In this document: piece after piece, positions 9,484 to 18,223 of the stretch | Layout of the letters: each line of letters begins with the position of its first letter | How positions within the stretch are numbered: the first letter of the stretch is position 1 | Assembly: GCA_023251875.1 (NCBI GenBank) | Contig: JAHEXY010000005.1 | Coordinates: 223,213 to 287,212, forward strand | Direction: 5' to 3' | Length of the DNA stretch: 64,000 nt | Source: Bacteroidota bacterium | Lineage (GTDB): Bacteria > Bacteroidota > Bacteroidia > JAHEXY01 | Program-made: the position numbers and the translations under genes | The notes under the pieces: generated by a model | Told to the model about the DNA's origin: nothing | The model's database searches: none | The model's input: the letters and a program-made list of their open reading frames with translations, nothing else

Positions 9484-10350
9484 CTATTGTGCATATATTC
9501 CGGCACAATACGAATTCACTATTATTTTTAAATTGTCGGCATTAATTGTTATCCAATGAATAGGATTGCCATTATTGTCTAAAATGGGATTTCCTTTATC
9601 GTCAACTACACATATTCTATCGCCTATTGCTGCTTCATGCCATTCAACACTTGATGTTAAAGAACTCGTATTTGCAGCAAGGGAATAATTTTCAATAATA
9701 TCTCCATTATTATTCTTTACAACAATATTGGAATTTAAGGGGCATTGATTTTCTAATTGATAATAGATTTTACTTGCTTTGTTTTGCTCTACAAATTTAT
9801 CAAGAGAACTATTATTTAAACCTCCATCTTTAAGCATTCCATTTTCTATCATTTCTTGTATTAAATCTGCATAACTTCCTTTAGAAAAATATCGTACTTG
9901 ACTATTTGTGCCTTCAAATTTCAACCAAAATAGAAATCGATGGCCTTGCAACAATTGCAATGCGGTTGAACTGGTTCTTACATTTGCTAATTCTAAATCA
10001 AATAATTTTTGATTGGAAAGAGAAAATAATTTATCCTTTTTTTTAGGTTGTTGTAAGTATAAATAGTGGTATTTATCCTCTAGATATGTTCCATTAGATG
10101 ATGTGCAAAGGCTTGCAAGAGAATCTATATTTACTTTATGAGGAATTGATTTTAGCAAATAAGCCGGTTTACCACAATAGTATACTGTATCCATAAATAT
10201 TTCCGCACTCTTTTTGTCGGAAGATTTTTGAATAATTTTCATTCTTCTTTTTTCATCTTTAGTTTGTGCTAACAGTATGTTTATGTTTGTAAATAGCAAT
10301 ATGCTTAAAATTACTAAAATTGTAAATCTTGAAATAAATTGTGTTTTCAT
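9484..10350 (-). CDS. Exported protein of unknown function
   Basis: 288 residues starting with a hydrophobic signal peptide (about 1-29, ending LLAQ), then a charged KDEKRRMK segment. I recognise no domain. Visible features are a mixed alpha/beta composition, a few cysteines, and a C-terminal part with repeated Asp/Asn/Gly turns (VVDDKGNPILDNNGNP, near residues 249-264). It begins 25 bp after the delta-60 repeat gene and is probably cotranscribed with it from the promoter at 11983-12013. Both lie inside the duplicated kinase cluster. No T9SS sorting domain is visible, so it may stay in the periplasm. Confidence 0.7.
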   Translation of the reverse strand: MKTQFISRFTILVILSILLFTNINILLAQTKDEKRRMKIIQKSSDKKSAEIFMDTVYYCGKPAYLLKSIPHKVNIDSLASLCTSSNGTYLEDKYHYLYLQQPKKKDKLFSLSNQKLFDLELANVRTSSTALQLLQGHRFLFWLKFEGTNSQVRYFSKGSYADLIQEMIENGMLKDGGLNNSSLDKFVEQNKASKIYYQLENQCPLNSNIVVKNNNGDIIENYSLAANTSSLTSSVEWHEAAIGDRICVVDDKGNPILDNNGNPIHWITINADNLKIIVNSYCAGIYAQ

Positions 10351-10375
10351 ATTGTTGTCGATTATTATGTTGCGA

Positions 10376-11938
10376 TTAATTTTTTACTATAACTCTTGTT
10401 GCTTTTCGCTTTTCTTTACCCTCTATCTTTAACGTATAAATTCCTTTAGGGATATTGAAAAGTGAGAGTTCTGTTAGATTACTTAAAATTTCTTTTTGTA
10501 GTATTTGTCGTCCTAACATATCTACAATAGTAATTGTATTTATTGAATTCGTGAATGAACTGCAATTCAGATTTAGTATATCACTAAAGGGATTAGGATA
10601 TACGTTAAGTATAGAGTAAAATTCAAGATCTGGAATACTTGAAACAATAGCATCTCCGGTATATCTGAGCAAGGCAAAGTCCCATTTTGTTCCATTAAAA
10701 GAACTCCCTGCCATTAAAATTTTACCATCTGGTTGAATAATTACAGACGTATTAAATTCATCATTCCCATTTCCAATGTCAGTAGTGATAATACCATTTG
10801 AGCCAAAGCTGTTATCCAGATTGCCAATAGAATCATAACGTATTAAGGCAAAATCATTATCGCTACCATTATTTGAATAACCACCTACTAGTATTTTTCC
10901 GTTTGATTGAACTGCCACTGAAAAACAATAATCATGTATTGTTCCTATTTCTGTAGTTACAATTCCTCCTATTCCAAATGTATTATCGAGGCTGCCATTG
11001 CTATTATATCGTAATAAACTAAAATCATATTTTGATCCATTAAATACTCCTCCTGTTACTAATATCTTCCCGTCTGGCTGAAGCGCAACTCCATAAGCTT
11101 GCTCATTATAATTATTAATGCTAGTAATTAATTTACCTGCAGAGCCAAACATTGTATCTAAACTACCATCGGCATTATAGCGAGCCATGGCCATATCATC
11201 GTCACTGCCATTATTTGAAATGCCAACTACAATAATTTTTCCATCAGGCTGAATGGTCATAAAATTGCCCCAGTCGTTATTATTGCCAAAATCTGTAATA
11301 ACAATGCCATTTAAACCAAAAGTATTATCGGCATTTCCGGATGTATCATAACGCAACAAGGTAAAATCTTTATCAGAGCCATTATGCGAATAACCAAGCG
11401 TTAAAATTTTTTGGTCATTTTGTAAGGCAATTGAAGAACAAAAATTATGCCCTCCACTTCCTATTGCTTTGGTAATAATGCCGTTATTCCCAAAAGAATT
11501 GTCTAAACTGCCATCATCATTATAACGTAATAGTGCAAAGTTCCCTCCTAAGCTATCATTCAAATTAGCTCCAATCAAAATTTTTCCATTCGCTTGGATT
11601 GCAATTCCTCTACCATCACTATTAATTCCAACATTTGTTGTTACAATTCCACTTGAACCAAAAGTTTGATCTAAGTCACCATTAGAATTATATCGTACCA
11701 ATGCAATTCCTTTTTGACTACTATTATAATAAGACTGTCCGGTAACTAAAATTTTTCCATCTGTAGAGAGTAAAATCTCATAAGGATAGTCAGCTTTTCC
11801 TATTGAGGTAGTTACTTTTCCCTTTAGGCCAAATGTGCTATCTAAGATTCCTGCTTGAGCTAAACTTATGGTTATTGAGAGAATCGTAAACGGTATAATT
11901 AAAAAAATGCGCCTAGTCCACTTTAGCTTTGTTCTCAT
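10376..11938 (-). CDS. Delta-60 repeat protein with T9SS type A sorting domain
   Basis: 520 residues: signal peptide (about 1-28, ending SLAQ), seven delta-60 repeats of 50-60 residues recognisable by LD.TFG..G...T (DSTFGLKGKVTT, DQTFGSSGIVTT and so on) alternating with PDGKILV.G and LLRY segments, then a type A sorting domain (LNVYPNPFSDIL, about 440-520). Repeats of this kind form beta-propeller or solenoid surfaces. Exported and probably attached to the cell surface by T9SS. First gene of a pair with 9484-10350; a good Bacteroidota promoter lies 45 bp upstream. Confidence 0.88.
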   Translation of the reverse strand: MRTKLKWTRRIFLIIPFTILSITISLAQAGILDSTFGLKGKVTTSIGKADYPYEILLSTDGKILVTGQSYYNSSQKGIALVRYNSNGDLDQTFGSSGIVTTNVGINSDGRGIAIQANGKILIGANLNDSLGGNFALLRYNDDGSLDNSFGNNGIITKAIGSGGHNFCSSIALQNDQKILTLGYSHNGSDKDFTLLRYDTSGNADNTFGLNGIVITDFGNNNDWGNFMTIQPDGKIIVVGISNNGSDDDMAMARYNADGSLDTMFGSAGKLITSINNYNEQAYGVALQPDGKILVTGGVFNGSKYDFSLLRYNSNGSLDNTFGIGGIVTTEIGTIHDYCFSVAVQSNGKILVGGYSNNGSDNDFALIRYDSIGNLDNSFGSNGIITTDIGNGNDEFNTSVIIQPDGKILMAGSSFNGTKWDFALLRYTGDAIVSSIPDLEFYSILNVYPNPFSDILNLNCSSFTNSINTITIVDMLGRQILQKEILSNLTELSLFNIPKGIYTLKIEGKEKRKATRVIVKN

Positions 11939-11982
11939 TTCTATCTAGATTTTAAAATTTAACATTCTTTTTACTTACATGC

Positions 11983-12013
11983 CAAAAGTATCTTACGATA
12001 AGGAAAGCTGCAA
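11983..12013 (-). promoter_or_regulatory. Bacteroidota-type promoter for the delta-60 gene
   Basis: On the minus strand a TTG (12011-12013) is followed after 20 nt by TACTTTTG (11983-11990), matching the Bacteroidota -33/-7 pattern TTG...TAnnTTTG. It stands 45 bp before the delta-60 start codon. Confidence 0.6.
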
Positions 12014-12086
12014 TCTCGAACTAGTGAACGTTAGGATTTTTATAGTAAACGGAAAGAAATAATAAATTAGAATAAGAAAAAACAAG

Positions 12087-12839
12087 TTAGAACTTATGTA
12101 GCCACTGTAAAACCTCATCTTTTTTTCTAACTGCCACAGGAATTTTTGAACCATTAGATAGTATAACATAACTACCACTTAATTTTTCAAATCCATTCAC
12201 ATATTGCATATTTACAAGATGTGATTTATGGATACGTAAAAAATTATACTCTGAAAGCAGATCTTCATATTCTTTGAGAATTTTTGTTATCAACAGTTGC
12301 TCGCCATTTTTTAAGTAAAATAAAGTATAGGTATTCATGGCTTCACATCTTATTATATCTGCTACTTTTAAAATATGAATTTTTCCACTCGAAGAAAGTA
12401 CAATCTTTTTTTGTGGCAGGTAATCAGTAATTACATTTTCTGACAATGTTTTTACAATGTCTTGTTGATTGGTAATGTTTATATTAATTTGTTCACATCT
12501 TGTAACAGCTTCCTTTAATTCCGTTGGATCAATAGGTTTTAAAATGTAATCAATAGCACTAAATTTAAATGCCTTAATGGCATAATTATCATAGGCGGTT
12601 GTAAAAATGATTTTAAAATTTATTTGTCCAATTTTATTCAGCAAATCAAAACCGGTTGCATCTTTTAAATGTACATCGAGAAAAATGAGTTCAGGTTTAA
12701 ACTCATGAATAATTTTAATTCCCTGTTCTACACTTTCTGCTTCTGCCTCAATAATTACTTGGGGGCAATTCTTTTCCAATAGAATTCTTAGCTTTTTTCT
12801 TGATTCGGCTTGATCCTCTATAATAACAGCTCTAATCAT
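12087..12839 (-). CDS. LytTR-family response regulator (copy 2)
   Basis: 250 residues. Receiver domain with E8-D9, phospho-acceptor D55 (LIFLDVHL), TTAYDNYAIKAF and YILKPIDP; C-terminal LytTR DNA-binding domain with FLRIHKSHLVNMQYV. Closely similar along its whole length to the regulator at 4173-4922. The start codon overlaps the stop of HK3 by one base (TAATG), so translation is probably coupled and HK3 is its partner. Similar DNA-binding halves suggest that the two regulators may bind related sites. Confidence 0.93.
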   Translation of the reverse strand: MIRAVIIEDQAESRKKLRILLEKNCPQVIIEAEAESVEQGIKIIHEFKPELIFLDVHLKDATGFDLLNKIGQINFKIIFTTAYDNYAIKAFKFSAIDYILKPIDPTELKEAVTRCEQININITNQQDIVKTLSENVITDYLPQKKIVLSSSGKIHILKVADIIRCEAMNTYTLFYLKNGEQLLITKILKEYEDLLSEYNFLRIHKSHLVNMQYVNGFEKLSGSYVILSNGSKIPVAVRKKDEVLQWLHKF

Positions 12840-14911
12840 TAATTGTATAAATGTTGTAATGGCAACTGCAAAACCCCTTTTGTTCCTTTGGCATTTCCAC
12901 TCTTATCTTTTAAATCAAGAATGTCAATTTTAATTTGTTGGTTATTTTCTTGGTTGTAGATATCTATTCGTTGACGAGTGATAAGCAAGCCAACAGATTT
13001 ATGAATACTGTCTAATTGTTTCTTTTGTAGTAATGTTTTTTCACGACCAATACCATCATCTTCTATTTCTATTTGCAAATACTCTCCAGCCTGTTTAACT
13101 CTAAGAATAATGTTTCCACTATTTTCTTTATTGGCAATACCATGTACAATAGCATTTTCAACAAAGGGTTGAATAAGCATTGAAGGAATACCGGTATTTT
13201 CAACATCAATTGTTGCATCAATTTCTATTTGAAAAGTAAACTTATTGCTATAGCTTATTTGTTGCAACTCCAAATAATATTGTAACATTTTAATTTCGTT
13301 TTCTAGCGGAATAAATTTTACTCTTGAATGCTCAAGAATCAATCGCATGAGTTTGCCAAATTTAGCAAGCAATAAGCTTGCTTGATCAGCATCATGCATG
13401 ACCATAAAATCCTGAATAGAATTTAACACATTAAAAATAAAGTGTGGATTCATTTGAGAACGCAAAGCTTGTTGTTCAACATCCATTAATTTATTTTTAA
13501 ACTCTAATTTTTTCTTTAGTTTTTCTCTTCTATTAATTGTTACAACTAATAAAACAATTATTATCAATAATACTACTCCCAATAAAGAAAAATATACAAT
13601 ACTATTTTGCCTTTCTATTTTAGCATTTTTCTCATTTAAATCAGCTTTTTGTAATGCCAATTCTTTGTCTTTTTTTTCTGTTTGGTATTTTGCATCAAGT
13701 TCCGCAATAGTATTTTTACTTTTTTCATTTAAAAGACTATCATTGAGTTGATCTGACAAAACACAATATTTGTATGCATTTTCATAATCTCCATTAAGAG
13801 AATATGCTTTAGCAATAGAATGAAAAGCAACTTGTAAACGACTAGGAGTATTTATTGATTTAGCAATTGCAATAGACTCTAACAATTTATTAATTGCTAA
13901 AGGAATTTTATTTAACTGAATATATATATCACCTAGATTAGTTAAAGAACAAGTTTCTTCTTCTTTATCTCCAATTTCTTTATTTAATAAATAAGCTTTT
14001 GTTTCATATTTTTCTGCTTTTGAAAGATCCCCTCGTTTATTATAAACTCTTGCAAGAGTAGAATAAGTTAAAGCAATATAACTTTTAACCCCAGTTTTTT
14101 GGTATAACTCTAAAGCCCTTAATCCTGCTTTTTCTGCCTGTTCTAAATTTATAATTCCTCCGGTATAGATATCTGCAAGTGCTATATAACTGGCTGCTTC
14201 CTCAATGTCATTTCCCAAGCGTTCATATATCTCAATAGATTTAAGATCATTTTTTAAAGCCAATTGAGGCATATCGAGTGAAATATACGTTCTAGCTATT
14301 GCATGATAATTACTAGCAATATGGTTAGAGTCTTTTATAGATTCAGCTAATGAAAGGGAACGAAGAAAAAACATCATCGCATTACGGTAGTCTCCTTTGG
14401 TATCATATACTATCCCAACATTAGTATTTGCAATTATAAGTCCAAGTGTATCGTTAAGCAATTCTCTTTGTTTAATAGTTTTATTAAAATACAAGAATGC
14501 ACTATCAAGTTGGCCATAATTATTATAGGTCGAAGCCATTCCTCCTGTAATTTTTGAAATAATTTTTGCATCAGCAGGTGTTGATAGATTTAGTAGCCCC
14601 TTTTTGTATAATTCTATTGCTTTATCATAATTTCCATTTAAAGCATAGTGCGTTGCTATATAATAAATAGAATTTGCCACTCCTCGTGAATAGTTCAGTT
14701 TTTTCGATATAGCAAGTGCCTCAGAAGCATACTTATCCACACTATCAATATTTATATTAAAATAGTCATGGCATATTTGCAATAAGGTATTTACTCTGTT
14801 CGTATCTATTTTAGATTCCGCTAAAACTTTAAAAGGGCTATCAATCTCTTTATTTTGAGAATACGAAATAGTAGAAACGACACTAAACAGAAATAGTAAT
14901 TTTAACCTCAT
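12839..14911 (-). CDS. TPR-containing LytS-type sensor histidine kinase (HK3)
   Basis: 690 residues: signal peptide nearly identical to that of HK2, TPR array in the periplasm, transmembrane helix near 435-458, NPHFIFNVLNSIQ with the putative phospho-His near 487, ENAIVHG and DDGIGR ATPase motifs. It forms a translationally coupled pair with the LytTR gene at 12087-12839. It lies 51 bp downstream of the FAD oxidoreductase gene; a -7-like TAAATTTG (14958-14965) overlaps the stop codon of that gene, so it may have its own promoter. This HK-RR pair next to the intact oxidoreductase probably represents the ancestral arrangement. Confidence 0.92.
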   Translation of the reverse strand: MRLKLLFLFSVVSTISYSQNKEIDSPFKVLAESKIDTNRVNTLLQICHDYFNINIDSVDKYASEALAISKKLNYSRGVANSIYYIATHYALNGNYDKAIELYKKGLLNLSTPADAKIISKITGGMASTYNNYGQLDSAFLYFNKTIKQRELLNDTLGLIIANTNVGIVYDTKGDYRNAMMFFLRSLSLAESIKDSNHIASNYHAIARTYISLDMPQLALKNDLKSIEIYERLGNDIEEAASYIALADIYTGGIINLEQAEKAGLRALELYQKTGVKSYIALTYSTLARVYNKRGDLSKAEKYETKAYLLNKEIGDKEEETCSLTNLGDIYIQLNKIPLAINKLLESIAIAKSINTPSRLQVAFHSIAKAYSLNGDYENAYKYCVLSDQLNDSLLNEKSKNTIAELDAKYQTEKKDKELALQKADLNEKNAKIERQNSIVYFSLLGVVLLIIIVLLVVTINRREKLKKKLEFKNKLMDVEQQALRSQMNPHFIFNVLNSIQDFMVMHDADQASLLLAKFGKLMRLILEHSRVKFIPLENEIKMLQYYLELQQISYSNKFTFQIEIDATIDVENTGIPSMLIQPFVENAIVHGIANKENSGNIILRVKQAGEYLQIEIEDDGIGREKTLLQKKQLDSIHKSVGLLITRQRIDIYNQENNQQIKIDILDLKDKSGNAKGTKGVLQLPLQHLYN

Positions 14912-14962
14912 TATTTTTAAGGGGTTATTGAAATTGCAATCATGGTAAGAGGGTATACAAAT

Positions 14963-16102
14963 TTACTTCTTATTATTTTCTTTTACATGCCTAAAGGCAT
15001 ACACTTCGGGCAATAAATCAGCATTATTTAAAAGATGGTTTGTAAAATGTTCAGCAAAATAAGGTGCAAGCATTACACCTTTTGTTCCCATGCCATTAAA
15101 AATGCCAATACTAGCATTTTGAGGATGCAAGCCCATTAATGGCCGCCTATCTTTTACTGTTGGGCGTATACCGGAAAATTGACTTGTAACTTCAATATCT
15201 ACATTTAAAACTTTTTTCAATTTTGATAGCAATTCTTCTTTTCCTTTTTCAGTTGGGGTAAAACTTAAATCATCCCAACTATAAGTTGAACCAATAATAA
15301 ATTCATCATTTCCTATGGGAGAAATATTTACACCAGAACTTATTATATAATCTTCCGGAAGTTTTATTTCGTGTTGTCTTTGCTCCCTTCCCTTTGGAGG
15401 GCAAAAGTCCAGTGGACTTTTGAGCCAGTTCGTGTGTGGCAGGGGATGGGCTTTTAATAATTCTCCTTTAGCCAACACAAAAGGCAAATCATTAAAAAAA
15501 GGATTATTATTCAAGGCATAATATCCTTCGCAAAAAATTATTTTTTTTGCTGAAACCCCTTTCCATTTTACTTCACCATCTTCAAAAATAATTTCCTCAT
15601 AATTCAACCTTTCTTCTCGCAATAATTTTTTCAATTTCAAATAATTCCTAAATGCATTTAGCAATAGATGCAGATTTACACTTCCTGCGTTTTTTACACG
15701 ACCATAACCATAAGGGGCATGAATTAGAGGGCTATAATCTTCTACTATTTCATCGTATAAATAATTCCAATAAGCTTCCTCTATACATTTGTTTTGCCAC
15801 AATTTTTTTTCTTGTTCCGAAGCAAAAATTCTAAGTATATCTTTTTTATCCAAAAAATGAATATTTAACAGCTGTTCTAGTTCCGTATAATCACGTATCA
15901 ATTGAGGAAGTAATTTATCTACCATCCATGCCTTGGTAAAACGTTTAAAAATAATGGGGGAATACATACCTCCACCAATTGCCAATGAAGTAGATGAAAA
16001 TGACTGATCAACAACCAATATTTTTTTATGGTGTTTTAACAAGGCATTCGATAGCATTGTGCCTGCTATACCCTGACCTACAATTATATAATCATAATGC
16101 AT
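14963..16102 (-). CDS. FAD-dependent amine/amino-acid oxidoreductase (DAO family)
   Basis: 379 residues with the N-terminal dinucleotide-binding motif YIIVGQGIAGTML and the C-terminal DAO signature (GIRPTVKDRRPLMG, then FNGMGTKGVMLAP). Members oxidise C-N bonds with FAD, for example glycine/D-amino acids or the tRNA-modifying MnmC type; the substrate here cannot be told. It is a soluble cytoplasmic enzyme. Residues about 215-245 (HPLPHTNWLKSPLDFCPPKG and following) are encoded by a GC-rich palindromic element inserted in frame (see 15381-15451). Divergent from dxs. Its last 20 codons are duplicated as a fossil at 9328-9390. Confidence 0.85.
   Translation of the reverse strand: MHYDYIIVGQGIAGTMLSNALLKHHKKILVVDQSFSSTSLAIGGGMYSPIIFKRFTKAWMVDKLLPQLIRDYTELEQLLNIHFLDKKDILRIFASEQEKKLWQNKCIEEAYWNYLYDEIVEDYSPLIHAPYGYGRVKNAGSVNLHLLLNAFRNYLKLKKLLREERLNYEEIIFEDGEVKWKGVSAKKIIFCEGYYALNNNPFFNDLPFVLAKGELLKAHPLPHTNWLKSPLDFCPPKGREQRQHEIKLPEDYIISSGVNISPIGNDEFIIGSTYSWDDLSFTPTEKGKEELLSKLKKVLNVDIEVTSQFSGIRPTVKDRRPLMGLHPQNASIGIFNGMGTKGVMLAPYFAEHFTNHLLNNADLLPEVYAFRHVKENNKK
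15381..15451. repeat. Palindromic repeat element inside the oxidoreductase gene
   Basis: A GC-rich block within otherwise AT-rich coding DNA. It holds the perfect palindrome CAAAAGTCCAGTGGACTTTTG (15402-15422: two 10-base arms round one base) flanked by CTCCCTTCCCTTTGGAGGG-like and CAGGGGATGGG sequence. It resembles the intergenic elements at 19837-19870, 40211-40250 and 41690-41725, and shares CAAAAGTCC with the element in the GH18 gene (27141-27170). Confidence 0.7.
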
Positions 16103-16159
16103 ACAATGCTATTTTGATATTTACCCACAAATGTAGTATTATACTATCGTTAAATCCAT

Positions 16160-16167
16160 TATCTTTG
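16160..16167 (+). promoter_or_regulatory. Putative -7 box for dxs
   Basis: TATCTTTG matches TAnnTTTG in the divergent gap before dxs. No convincing -33 TTG is present at 19-20 nt, so this is a weak call. Confidence 0.4.
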
Positions 16168-16259
16168 CAGCAAGATTCCTGTTATATAAAAAGTGTTCAT
16201 ATTTTTTAGCTTTTTATACTAACAAACCAATATCAAACAACTAATAACGAAATTTGCCC

Positions 16260-18203
16260 ATGTCGATGGTAGAACCAGGTAATTTGTTGAAACAAATTGA
16301 TTATCCCTCTGATTTAAGAAAATTAAAAGTTGAAGAATTACCCAAAGTTTGTCAAGAATTACGTCAATATATTATTGACTTAGTATCCATAAGAGCCGGT
16401 CAGCATTTTGGAGCCAGTTTAGGTGTTGTTGAAATGACTGTAGCCATGCATTATGTTTTCAATACTCCTGTTGATCAATTAGTATGGGATGTAGGACACC
16501 AAGCATACGGACATAAAATACTTACCGGTCGTAGAGATGAATTTCATACCAATCGTTTGTATAAAGGAGTTTCCGGTTTTCCTAAAAGGAGTGAAAGTAC
16601 TTACGATACCTTTGGCGTAGGACATTCTTCTACTTCAGTTTCTGCAGCTCTTGGTATGGCGGTGGCTTCTCGTTATAAAAAAGATAAAAAACGACAACAT
16701 ATTGCTGTTATTGGTGATGGCGCCATGACAGGCGGAATGGCATTTGAAGCACTCAATCATGCAGGAGTTGAAAACTCTAATTTATTGGTTGTGCTAAATG
16801 ACAATTGCATGTCGATTGACCCTAATGTTGGAGCGCTAAAAGAATACTTAACTGATATTACTACTTCAGAAACTTACAATAAAGTAAAGGATGAAGTTTG
16901 GAATTTGTTAGGGAAAGTAAGTAAGTTTGGCCCTAATGCACAAGCCATTGCATCTAAAATAGAAAATGGGGTAAAAGCCACTTTATTAAAACAAAGTAAT
17001 TTATTTGAATCATTAAAATTTAGATATTTTGGTCCTGTTGACGGACATGATGTGATACGTATGGTAAAAGTATTACAAGATCTTAAAAAAATTCCCGGCC
17101 CTAAGTTATTACACTGCCTTACTGTTAAAGGAAAAGGATTTAAACTGGCTGAATTGGATCAAACTTTTTGGCATTCGCCTCCATTATTTGATAAAGCAAC
17201 AGGCGAGGTTGTTAAAATAACTTCTTCAAAACCTAAACCACCAAAATACCAAGATGTATTTGGACATACTTTAGTGGAATTAGCTGAAAAAAATCAAAAA
17301 ATAATGGGGGTTACACCCGCAATGCCTTCTGGTTGTTCATTAAATATTATGATGAAAGCTATGCCTGACAGAGCATTTGATGTAGGTATTGCTGAACAAC
17401 ATGCCGTAACTTTTTCGGCTGGATTAGCAACACAAGGAATGATTCCTTATTGTAATATTTATTCAACATTTATGCAACGGGCCTACGATCAGGTAATACA
17501 TGATGTAGCCATACAAAAATTAAATGTTGTATTGTGTTTAGATAGAGCAGGATTAGTTGGTGCTGACGGCCCTACCCATCATGGAGCTTTTGATATTGCC
17601 TATATGCGTTGCATCCCCAATTTGGTTGTATCTGCACCCATGAATGAAGAGGAATTACGCAACCTTATGTATACGGCTCAGCAAGATGATATGGGTCCGT
17701 TTGTTATTCGTTATCCGAGAGGAGAAGGTGTTATGCCGGAATGGAGAACTCCATTTAAAGCAATAGAAATTGGAAAAGGAAGAAAAATAAAAGATGGAGA
17801 AGGTTTGGCTGTTTTATCAATAGGCCATGTTGGAAATTATGTTACAGAAGCTTTTAAAGAACTTGCTGAACAAGATATTTCTCCTGCTCATTATGATTTG
17901 CGTTTTATTAAACCTCTAGATCAGGAACTACTTCACGAAGTTTGTAAAAAGTATAAAAAAATTGTTACTGTTGAAGACGGTTGCATACAAGGTGGTATGG
18001 GCAGCGCAGTATTAGAATTTATTGCCGACAATAATTATACCGGCATAAGCGTAAAACGCTTGGGTATACCCGATCATTTTATAGAGCACGGAACTCCAAT
18101 GGAATTACATACTGAATGTGGTTATCATCCTCAAGGTATTGCAAAAGCAGTAAAAGAATCAATGGGTATTAGTACTCTTACAAAGCAATTTGTTAGCAAG
18201 TAA
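16260..18203 (+). CDS. dxs: 1-deoxy-D-xylulose-5-phosphate synthase
   Basis: Thiamine-diphosphate enzyme condensing pyruvate and glyceraldehyde 3-phosphate, the first step of the MEP isoprenoid pathway. 647 residues from the ATG at 16260; an in-frame TTG at 16254 lies two codons earlier but the ATG is preferred. Visible motifs are GQHFGASLGVVEMTVAMHYV with DVGHQAYGHKILTGR, the ThDP-binding GDGAMTGGMAFEALNHAG...LNDNCMSI, and the transketolase-like middle and C-terminal domains (DVGIAEQHAVTFSAGLA, DRAGLVGADGPTHHGAFD). Full length. The isoprenoid theme recurs in the polyprenyl synthase at 34191-35168, but the genes are not linked. PuuD follows after 20 bp. Confidence 0.97.
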   Translation: MSMVEPGNLLKQIDYPSDLRKLKVEELPKVCQELRQYIIDLVSIRAGQHFGASLGVVEMTVAMHYVFNTPVDQLVWDVGHQAYGHKILTGRRDEFHTNRLYKGVSGFPKRSESTYDTFGVGHSSTSVSAALGMAVASRYKKDKKRQHIAVIGDGAMTGGMAFEALNHAGVENSNLLVVLNDNCMSIDPNVGALKEYLTDITTSETYNKVKDEVWNLLGKVSKFGPNAQAIASKIENGVKATLLKQSNLFESLKFRYFGPVDGHDVIRMVKVLQDLKKIPGPKLLHCLTVKGKGFKLAELDQTFWHSPPLFDKATGEVVKITSSKPKPPKYQDVFGHTLVELAEKNQKIMGVTPAMPSGCSLNIMMKAMPDRAFDVGIAEQHAVTFSAGLATQGMIPYCNIYSTFMQRAYDQVIHDVAIQKLNVVLCLDRAGLVGADGPTHHGAFDIAYMRCIPNLVVSAPMNEEELRNLMYTAQQDDMGPFVIRYPRGEGVMPEWRTPFKAIEIGKGRKIKDGEGLAVLSIGHVGNYVTEAFKELAEQDISPAHYDLRFIKPLDQELLHEVCKKYKKIVTVEDGCIQGGMGSAVLEFIADNNYTGISVKRLGIPDHFIEHGTPMELHTECGYHPQGIAKAVKESMGISTLTKQFVSK

Positions 18204-18223
18204 ATTTCATTTTTTATTCCTTT

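Noticed and set aside
11993-12178. 61-codon minus-strand open frame
   Set aside because: It overlaps the 3' end of the LytTR gene in another frame and has low-complexity hydrophobic sequence without a promoter of its own.
14963-16102. Assignment as MnmC C-terminal domain or a specific amino-acid oxidase
   Set aside because: Only general DAO-family motifs are visible; the methyltransferase half of MnmC is absent and substrate residues cannot be read.
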